Assembly (NCBI GenBank): GCA_017463615.1
Contig: JAFTOU010000059.1
Location: forward strand, 1 to 64,000
Reading direction: 5' to 3'
Length of the DNA stretch: 64,000 nucleotides
DNA from: Alistipes sp.
GTDB taxonomy: Bacteria > Bacteroidota > Bacteroidia > Bacteroidales > Rikenellaceae
Numbering within the stretch: the stretch's first letter is position 1; every line of letters starts with the position of its first letter. Made by a program: the position numbers and the translations under genes. The notes under the pieces are model-generated. The model was given only the letters and a program-made list of their open reading frames with translations, made no database searches and had not been told where the DNA came from. Below, piece by piece: positions 59,109 to 64,000 of this stretch.

Positions 59109-60704
59109 ATGGAGGATTTAGCTACTTTGGAGAGCAAGACGCTCAAGGAGCTGCGCGAGATTGCCAAGGCGTTTGGTATCGCGAGTGACAAGTTATCAAA
59201 GCGTACAATTATAAAGTTGATTGCTGGTGGTACAATTACCCCAGCTGAGGAGGAGAGTGCTCCTGCAGAGGAGTCGCCAGCTCAGGAGCAGCCTGCGGCT
59301 CCGGCGAAGCGTCGTGGTCGCAAGCCGCGTGTGGAGAAGGTGGAGGTTGTAGAGGTTGCAGCAGAGTCAGTTGCGGAGTCTGCTCCAGCGCAGGATGCAG
59401 AGCCGTCGGAGGCTGAGTCTCAGGGTGAGGTTCGCAAGGGCGACAAGCGTCGTGGCCGTCCTCGCAAGGCGGAGCGTATTGAGTCTAAATCAGAACCCAA
59501 GGCTGAGGAGCAAGTCTCTGAGAGTGAGGATGTTGAGTCTGTAGAGGTGGAGCCAATATCTGAGCCAGAGATTACCAAGGACGACTTTACGGCCGAGGTT
59601 ATTGGCGAGGGTGTGCTGGAGATTATTCCAGAGGGTTACGGTTTCCTCCGTTCTGCCGACTATAACTATCTCAACTCGCCAGATGATATCTATGTTTCGC
59701 CGTCGCAGATTAAGCTCTTTGGTCTCAAGGCGGGCGATACTGTTACGGGTGTTATCCGTCCACCGAAGGAGGGCGAGAAGTACTTTCCGCTTGTTCAGGT
59801 GCTGGAGATTAACGGCTTAGAGCCTAATGCTGTGCGCGACCGTGTGCAGTTTGAGTATATGACCCCGCTCTTCCCTAACGAGAAGTTCAACCTTACAGGC
59901 AATGGCCACAACGACCTCTCAAACCGCGTTGTGGACCTATTCTCCCCTATCGGTAAGGGTCAGCGTGCGCTGATTGTTGCACAGCCTAAGACGGGTAAAA
60001 CTATGTTGCTGCAGAGCATTGCAAATGCTATTGCCGACAACCACCCAGAGGTCTATATGATTGTTCTGCTTATTGACGAGCGCCCTGAGGAGGTTACCGA
60101 GATGGCTCGCCATGTGAAGGCGGAGGTTGTTGCATCTACATTTGACGAGCAGGCTACACGCCATGTGAAGGTTGCTGAGATGGTGCTTGAGAAGGCGAAG
60201 CGTATGGTTGAGTGCGGACACGATGTGGTTATCCTGCTGGACTCTATCACTCGCCTTGCGCGTGCCTACAACTCCGTGCAGCCAGCTTCTGGTAAGGTGC
60301 TCTCGGGAGGTGTGGATGCAAATGCGCTCCATAAGCCTAAGCGTTTCTTCGGCGCAGCACGAAATACCGAGGAGAAGGGCTCGCTCACCATCATCGCTAC
60401 AGCCCTGATTGATACTGGTTCTAAGATGGACGAGGTTATCTTTGAGGAGTTCAAGGGTACTGGTAATATGGAGCTTCAGCTTGACCGCCGTCTGGCAAAT
60501 AAGCGCATCTACCCTGCTGTGGATGTTATCGCTTCGGGTACTCGTCGTGAGGATATGCTCCTGAGCCGCGAGGTTATGCAGCGCACTTGGATTTTGCGCA
60601 AGTACCTCTCCGATATGACTACTGTGGAGGCTATGGAGTTTCTGCAGAAGCAGATGGGTATGACCACCAGCAACGAGGAGTTCCTCGCAACGATGAACCA
60701 GTAG
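59109..60704 (+). CDS. rho: Transcription termination factor Rho with large disordered insertion
   Basis: The 531-residue hexameric RNA helicase ends transcription. It has an N-terminal SAP-like Rho_N helical bundle (about 1-45), a low-complexity insertion of about 110 residues (about 50-160) and a cold-shock-like RNA-binding domain ([20 protein letters not shown], about 165-240). In the RecA-like ATPase core, Walker A PKTGKT ends at T298 and [15 protein letters not shown] is Walker B. The insertion is rich in Glu, Pro and Ala with two basic RRGRKPR/RRGRPRK motifs. Insertions of this kind are known in Bacteroidota, and in Bacteroides thetaiotaomicron one is reported to promote phase separation. 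The gene has its own promoter. Confidence 0.95.
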   Translation: MEDLATLESKTLKELREIAKAFGIASDKLSKRTIIKLIAGGTITPAEEESAPAEESPAQEQPAAPAKRRGRKPRVEKVEVVEVAAESVAESAPAQDAEPSEAESQGEVRKGDKRRGRPRKAERIESKSEPKAEEQVSESEDVESVEVEPISEPEITKDDFTAEVIGEGVLEIIPEGYGFLRSADYNYLNSPDDIYVSPSQIKLFGLKAGDTVTGVIRPPKEGEKYFPLVQVLEINGLEPNAVRDRVQFEYMTPLFPNEKFNLTGNGHNDLSNRVVDLFSPIGKGQRALIVAQPKTGKTMLLQSIANAIADNHPEVYMIVLLIDERPEEVTEMARHVKAEVVASTFDEQATRHVKVAEMVLEKAKRMVECGHDVVILLDSITRLARAYNSVQPASGKVLSGGVDANALHKPKRFFGAARNTEEKGSLTIIATALIDTGSKMDEVIFEEFKGTGNMELQLDRRLANKRIYPAVDVIASGTRREDMLLSREVMQRTWILRKYLSDMTTVEAMEFLQKQMGMTTSNEEFLATMNQ

Positions 60705-60706
60705 CT

Positions 60707-61483
60707 ATGAGACGCGCCTACCTGCTACTTGTAGCCCTGACCGCAACCCTGCAGTGCTTCGGCTGGGGACAGAAGGGGCACGATGCTGTTGCGTATATCG
60801 CAGAGTGTAATCTTGAACCTGCTGTCTATCAGCGCGTTACTAAACTGCTCGGGGGGCATTCGCTGGTCTACTATGCCAACTGGATGGATAACGCCAGCCA
60901 TACGGATGCCTATCGCTACACCAAGACATGGCACTACGCCAATGTAGACGAGGGTTACACCTACCAAACTATGCCTCGCAACCCAAAGGGCGATGTGGTT
61001 ACGGCTATTGATGGCATTGTCGCAAAGCTCAAGAGTGGTCGCCTCTCCGAGGCGGAGCAGAGCCTGCAGCTCAAGTTTTTGATACACCTTGTGGGCGATA
61101 TCCACGCCCCTATGCACGCAGGGCGACTGACCGATTTGGGTGGTAATAAGCTCTATGTCAAGTACTTTGACCGAAAGATTAAGCTCCATGAACTGTGGGA
61201 TGTAGACCTTATTGAGGATTGCCACCGCTGGAGCTATACCGAGTGGCAACAACAACTTGATAAACACTGCCCTGCCGAGCGCAAGGCTCAGATTGCTCAG
61301 GGTACACCTGCCGACTGGCTCGCCGAGAGCCACGCTTTAGCAAAGGATATCTACATCGCCTCGCCCAAGCGCGCAAAGCTCTCCTACTACTACCTCAACT
61401 ACTACACCCCGCGCATTGAGGAGCGAATTCTTGCAGGAGGTTTGAGATTGGCAGCGATATTGAATGAAATCTACGCATTTTAG
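60707..61483 (+). CDS. Secreted S1/P1 family nuclease
   Basis: The 258-residue protein has a signal peptide that leaves Trp20 as the mature N-terminus (CFG/WGQKGH), the residue that coordinates zinc in S1/P1 nucleases. Further ligands are in GQKGHDAVAYIAE, NWMDNASHTD, TWHYAN and HLVGDIHAPMH, with HELWDVDLIE downstream. The trinuclear zinc site cuts single-stranded DNA and RNA and removes 3' phosphates. It follows rho by 2 bases but is functionally closer to the extracellular nuclease locus at 267-9951. A palindromic element starts 4 bases after the stop. Confidence 0.92.
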   Translation: MRRAYLLLVALTATLQCFGWGQKGHDAVAYIAECNLEPAVYQRVTKLLGGHSLVYYANWMDNASHTDAYRYTKTWHYANVDEGYTYQTMPRNPKGDVVTAIDGIVAKLKSGRLSEAEQSLQLKFLIHLVGDIHAPMHAGRLTDLGGNKLYVKYFDRKIKLHELWDVDLIEDCHRWSYTEWQQQLDKHCPAERKAQIAQGTPADWLAESHALAKDIYIASPKRAKLSYYYLNYYTPRIEERILAGGLRLAAILNEIYAF

Positions 61484-61487
61484 CGTG

Positions 61488-61614
61488 ATTTTGCCGTGAT
61501 AGCACGCCACCTACGGCACATCCCTTAATAGCCTGAATGGGTAGTACGCTTTAGTACAACCCATCCAGGCTATTTTCACGATGCACCGTATCTGGCGCAC
61601 TCTGACGACAAAAT
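61488..61614 (+). repeat. Palindromic 3'-end element, copy 6
   Basis: Arms ATTTTGCCGTGATAGCACGCC and GGCGCACTCTGACGACAAAAT (shortened here by one base at most per arm in pairing). Inner stem TAGCCTGAATGGGT with ACCCATCCAGGCTA and one A-C mismatch, apex GTACGCTTTAGTAC. Confidence 0.85.
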
Positions 61615-61750
61615 CGTGCGAGGAGTAGGCGTTGGAAAAATATCAACTGTGCTGAAGAAGAAATTTTGAACTTTCAAGAAAGTTTTATAACTTTGTGATA
61701 TCGCTGTTAGCGATAGACATATTTTGATGAAAGTGTATTAGCTTTTATCC

Positions 61751-61900
61751 TTGAATGGAAATCTGGAAAATTTTCAATGGAACAAGGAGAGCAACACACT
61801 CGTCACTCCGTATTGATACACTTGGGGTGCATACCCTATGCTCAATACGAGTGTGGGGTATTGTTTATTTGTTCCATAGGTATTCCAGAACCTCCATTCA
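61751..61900. repeat. 150-bp imperfect palindrome of unknown role
   Basis: Paired blocks in nested order: TTGAATGGA with TCCATTCA (61893-61900), TCTGGAA (61762-61768) with TTCCAGA (61883-61889), TGGAACAA (61778-61785) with TTGTTCCA (61869-61876), and CGTATTGA (61809-61816) with TCAATACG (61842-61849) around GGGTGCATACCC. It is unrelated by eye to the 125-bp family. The remainder of 61615-61982 is A/T-rich with no other feature seen. Confidence 0.6.
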
Positions 61901-61982
61901 GATAAACTAATCAACCTCACACTTTCTTTTGTGTAATAATCGCTCAATTGGGGTTGGTGGGGATAAATCTATACAATGTTAT

Positions 61983-62501
61983 ATGGCTTTGATAAAATGT
62001 CCAGAGTGCGAGCAGATGATTAGTTCGCAAGCTGAAAATTGTCCTAATTGTGGTATGCCATTACGATATTTAGCATGTCCATTCTGTAATTCAAAAGATC
62101 TACATTCGGATAAAAAAGGATTTAGTGGGTTGAAAAGTGCTGCAGGTTTTTTAACATTCGGAGCAATAGGTATATTGGCGGGGATGCATAATGCAAATGA
62201 TGTTCGGCTTACTTGCAAAAAGTGCGGCAAACATTTTCCATCATCGCAAGTGCGTAAGGTTGATTTGACGCTTTTGTCAACAAATGACGAGAAGGAACGG
62301 TATGTACAGTTAATAGCACATGGAAGGGTATTAGAAGCCATTAAAATGTATCAAGAAGATCATGGCTGTAGTTTGCAAGAAGCAAAACGAGTTATTGATG
62401 AAATTCGTGGCGTTAGTGAAGATAATAGTGATTCTGGCTGTGCAACAGTAATAGCGGCATTGTTAATAATTGCGAGTTTGTTTGCAATATTTCTTCTGTG
62501 A
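61983..62501 (+). CDS. Zinc-ribbon membrane protein with L7/L12-like segment
   Basis: The 172-residue protein opens with two CxxC pairs forming a zinc ribbon (CPECEQMIS, CPNCGMPL), then CPFC and CKKCGKHF forming another. A glycine-rich hydrophobic stretch (LKSAAGFLTFGAIGILAG) lies between them. A helical segment (GRVLEAIKMYQEDHGCSLQEAKRVIDEI, about 110-137) resembles the ribosomal L7/L12 C-terminal motif, and a C-terminal membrane helix follows. The start at 61983 places the first zinc pair at residue 6. The sequence is clearly more A/T-rich than its neighbours, suggesting recent acquisition. Function unknown. Confidence 0.7.
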   Translation: MALIKCPECEQMISSQAENCPNCGMPLRYLACPFCNSKDLHSDKKGFSGLKSAAGFLTFGAIGILAGMHNANDVRLTCKKCGKHFPSSQVRKVDLTLLSTNDEKERYVQLIAHGRVLEAIKMYQEDHGCSLQEAKRVIDEIRGVSEDNSDSGCATVIAALLIIASLFAIFLL

Positions 62502-62643
62502 TTGATATTCAAAGTAATATATTAATAGCGAAAAGCCGTCCAATAATTGATAGGATTTGAACGACAACTATAGGTAAGCCTGTTACGCTTACTTCTGGAA
62601 GGAATGTTGCGAATAGTGGTCTTGAGTTGGGAGTATAAATAAA

Positions 62644-62697
62644 AAAACGGACAGCCTTAAGAGCTATCCGTTTGAGCGGCAAGCGGGGTTCGAACCC
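62644..62697 (-). repeat. Duplicate of tRNA-Gly 3' end plus terminator (att-like direct repeat)
   Basis: 54 bp identical to 62791-62844 (offset 147): the terminator hairpin ACGGACAGC...GCTATCCGT and the tRNA 3' acceptor and T arm. The rest of the tRNA is missing. The T-stem here is fully paired, unlike the intact gene. The spacer up to 62790 also holds GAGGGTCACGGGTT (62753-62766), an inverted copy of 62839-62852 inside the tRNA. Confidence 0.85.
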
Positions 62698-62792
62698 GCG
62701 CAACTGCGTTGCAGAATTGTTATTCACACCCCCGACCCCTGGAAGGGGTGTAGAGGGTCACGGGTTTGGGTATACTATGTAAAAAACACAAA

Positions 62793-62817
62793 ACGGACAG
62801 CCTTAAGAGCTATCCGT
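62793..62817 (-). terminator. Terminator hairpin behind tRNA-Gly
   Basis: ACGGACAGC with GCTATCCGT (one mispair) around CTTAAGA, followed on the minus strand by TTTGTGTTTTTT. It is duplicated at 62646-62670. Confidence 0.7.
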
Positions 62818-62820
62818 TTG

Positions 62821-62892
62821 AGCGGCAAGCGGGGTTCGAACCCGTGACCCTCGGCTTGGGAAGCCGATGCTCTACCGCTGAGCTACTGCCGC
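62821..62892 (-). tRNA. tRNA-Gly (anticodon CCC)
   Basis: Minus-strand cloverleaf: acceptor GCGGCAG/TTGCCGC, D stem GCTC/GAGC, anticodon arm TCGGC-TTCCCAA-GCCGA, T arm ACGGG-TTCGAAC-CCCGC with an A-C mispair at the base of the T stem, discriminator T. A TATCTTTG promoter box lies at 62904-62911. The mispair is unusual and coincides with the duplicated 3' segment. Confidence 0.93.
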
Positions 62893-62903
62893 AAATGCTA
62901 TTG

Positions 62904-62911
62904 CAAAGATA
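62904..62911 (-). promoter_or_regulatory. -7 box (TATCTTTG) of tRNA-Gly
   Basis: The minus-strand TATCTTTG lies 11 bases before the mature tRNA 5' end. Confidence 0.6.
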
Positions 62912-62974
62912 GAAAAACTTTTCAAATATTTGCTATCGTCTGCAAAGAAAATCTGAAAATGCTATGGATAAAAC

Positions 62975-63005
62975 AAACAAGGACTACGAAAGTAGTCCTT
63001 GTTTT
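62975..63005 (-). terminator. Terminator of the acyl-CoA ligase gene
   Basis: ACAAGGACTAC and GTAGTCCTTGT form a perfect 11-bp stem around GAAA, with T-rich sequence following on the minus strand, 16 bases beyond the stop at 63022. Confidence 0.85.
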
Positions 63006-63021
63006 GTATTTGTGAGCGGGT

Positions 63022-64000
63022 TTACTTAACCAGCTTCTCCAGAGAGGCGAGGTTCTGCTCGTTGTGGAGGACCTTGCCCTCGGCGGTGTAGGCGTGGTCT
63101 ATGCGAGACTTGAAGTATGCCTCAACCTTATTGCGCACAACCTTCATGGTGCTGTTTACCAGACCGTTCTGCTCGGTGAAGTGCTCGTCTACGATAGCCA
63201 GAGCGCCTGGGAGCCAGCGGTCAGGGAACTCGTCGGCATAGACGCCACCGGTGCGGTACTTCTCAATCTCGGCGTGGAGGATGTCGGCAGCAGCCTGAGC
63301 CTTATTCTCGGCGTTAGCTACGGCAGCCTTGAGTGCATCGCCATTAGGAACTACCAGTGCGATGGTATAAGGGTTCTGGTTGTTGTAAATCATAATCTGG
63401 TCAATGTAAGGCGACTTGTCAACCATAGCCTCCTCCATACCCTCTGGGCTATACTTCTCGCCATCGGATGCAATCAGAAGGCTCTTGAAGCGACCAAGCA
63501 CATAGAGGAAACCATCTGGAGCCATATAACCCATATCGCCCGTATAGAGCCAGCCGTCCTTAACGGTCTCGGCAGTAGCTGAAGGGTTCTTCCAGTAGCC
63601 AGCCATAACATTCTCGCCCTTGACAACAATCTCGCCCTTCTCGCCTGTAGGCAGCTCGCGACCCTCGTCGTCAAGAATCTTAATATCCAGCGGCTGAATC
63701 AGCTTACCAGATGAACCGAAGCGGTGGTTCTTCTCGCCGATAGAGTTGGTGGAGATGATAGGAGTTGCCTCGCTAAGACCGTAGCCCTGGTACATAGGCA
63801 TACCCACAGCGTAGAAGAAGCGCTGGAGCTCAGAGTCAAGCAGTGCACCACCACCTACGAAGAACTGGAGGCTGCCACCGAAGCCCTGACGGACCTTGCT
63901 GTAGAGAATCTTGTCAAACAGAGCAACCAGAGGCTTGAGGATAAATCTCCAGCCACGACCCTTGCTATAGCCATCCTGATTGTACTCGTAAGATACCTTG
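63022..64000 (-). CDS. Long-chain fatty-acid-CoA ligase / AMP-binding enzyme, C-terminal part (cut by window edge)
   Basis: The frame stays open to the end of the window and encodes the last 325 or so residues of an adenylate-forming enzyme. Visible are FVGGGALLDSELQRFF, the ATP-binding YQGYGLSEATP, WLYTGDMGYMAPDGFLYVLGR with the hinge Asp-Arg region, and SLLIASDGEKYSPEGMEE. The GRFKSLLIASDGEKYSPEG block and C-terminal extension match bacterial long-chain acyl-CoA synthetases, which activate fatty acids for degradation or lipid synthesis. The N-terminal half lies outside the window. Confidence 0.9.
   Translation of the reverse strand, partial: KVSYEYNQDGYSKGRGWRFILKPLVALFDKILYSKVRQGFGGSLQFFVGGGALLDSELQRFFYAVGMPMYQGYGLSEATPIISTNSIGEKNHRFGSSGKLIQPLDIKILDDEGRELPTGEKGEIVVKGENVMAGYWKNPSATAETVKDGWLYTGDMGYMAPDGFLYVLGRFKSLLIASDGEKYSPEGMEEAMVDKSPYIDQIMIYNNQNPYTIALVVPNGDALKAAVANAENKAQAAADILHAEIEKYRTGGVYADEFPDRWLPGALAIVDEHFTEQNGLVNSTMKVVRNKVEAYFKSRIDHAYTAEGKVLHNEQNLASLEKLVK

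Noticed and set aside
60587-60706. N-terminal extension of the S1/P1 nuclease into rho
   Set aside because: The ATG at 60707 starts a clean signal peptide; upstream codons are an out-of-frame reading of rho.
9952-61614. The 125-bp elements as integron attC sites
   Set aside because: They resemble attC in being variable palindromes directly after stop codons, but the ends run GTTG...CAAC rather than RYYYAAC...GTTRRRY, the genes are ordinary chromosomal genes with own promoters, and no integron integrase is present.

Overview
The window looks like a chromosomal segment of a Bacteroidota organism, most likely a gut Bacteroidales close to Alistipes/Rikenellaceae. This rests on the many TAnnTTTG promoter boxes, BACON-like and DUF5689-like surface lipoproteins, a TonB-dependent receptor beginning with a carboxypeptidase-regulatory domain, the DUF4199/DUF4293 families, and a Rho factor with a large disordered insertion. 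The genus is inferred, not proven. No rRNA, transposase, integrase, phage gene or CRISPR array was seen.

Layout. 1-9951: the tail of an unidentified gene and a terminator, then a five-gene surface operon (large OB-fold/BACON lipoprotein, NUC1-type nuclease, EEP-family hydrolase, TonB receptor, DUF5689 lipoprotein) that reads as an extracellular nucleic-acid degradation and uptake locus. 9952-10354: two copies of a structured repeat and the SRP (4.5S) RNA gene, divergent from mltG. 11420-13439: a membrane/glycosyltransferase operon (minus). 13621-18974: a predicted outer-membrane barrel plus potABCD polyamine importer. 18975-19905: a non-coding repeat island. 19954-31019: a phosphoesterase lipoprotein, then the operon dapB-lepB-yigZ-uvrA-M16 peptidase-O-methyltransferase (all minus). 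31124-37709: truA, a 59-residue membrane protein, lpdA, a C69 dipeptidase, a phosphoesterase and yggS. 37746-40499: an SGNH-like hydrolase and a glycerol-1-phosphate dehydrogenase. 40499-41665: a second repeat island. 41680-44967: fmt, an LptF/G permease and a metal ABC permease (minus). 45055-50147: mtaB, a HAMP protein, trkH and a SPOR protein. 50167-55131: nfeD, a GH31 glycosidase, floA and a QueG-like Fe-S protein. 55318-58256: a lipoprotein, a pRiA4b ORF-3-like protein and miaA. 58296-64000: tRNA-Leu, rho, an S1/P1 nuclease, a zinc-ribbon protein, tRNA-Gly and the C-terminal part of an acyl-CoA ligase, separated by repeats.

The most unusual content is non-coding. Six copies of a ~125-bp nested palindrome each sit just behind a gene or tRNA remnant, in that gene's orientation, with stem sequences that differ between copies but keep pairing, around a conserved GTACGCTTTAGTAC apex. 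Two larger islands share modular palindromes (GTCACA arrays, GTTCG arrays, AGCTATTAGCC arrays, a ~105-bp hairpin and an 87-bp AT-rich module present in opposite orientations). Both tRNA genes carry a downstream duplicate of their own 3' end plus terminator, resembling att-type integration scars.

Genes that appear to work together: the nucleic-acid locus (with an S1/P1 nuclease elsewhere in the window), the barrel-potABCD set, and the nfeD-floA membrane pair interrupted by a GH31 gene. Products are assigned from motifs and family knowledge by reading only; no database search was run.
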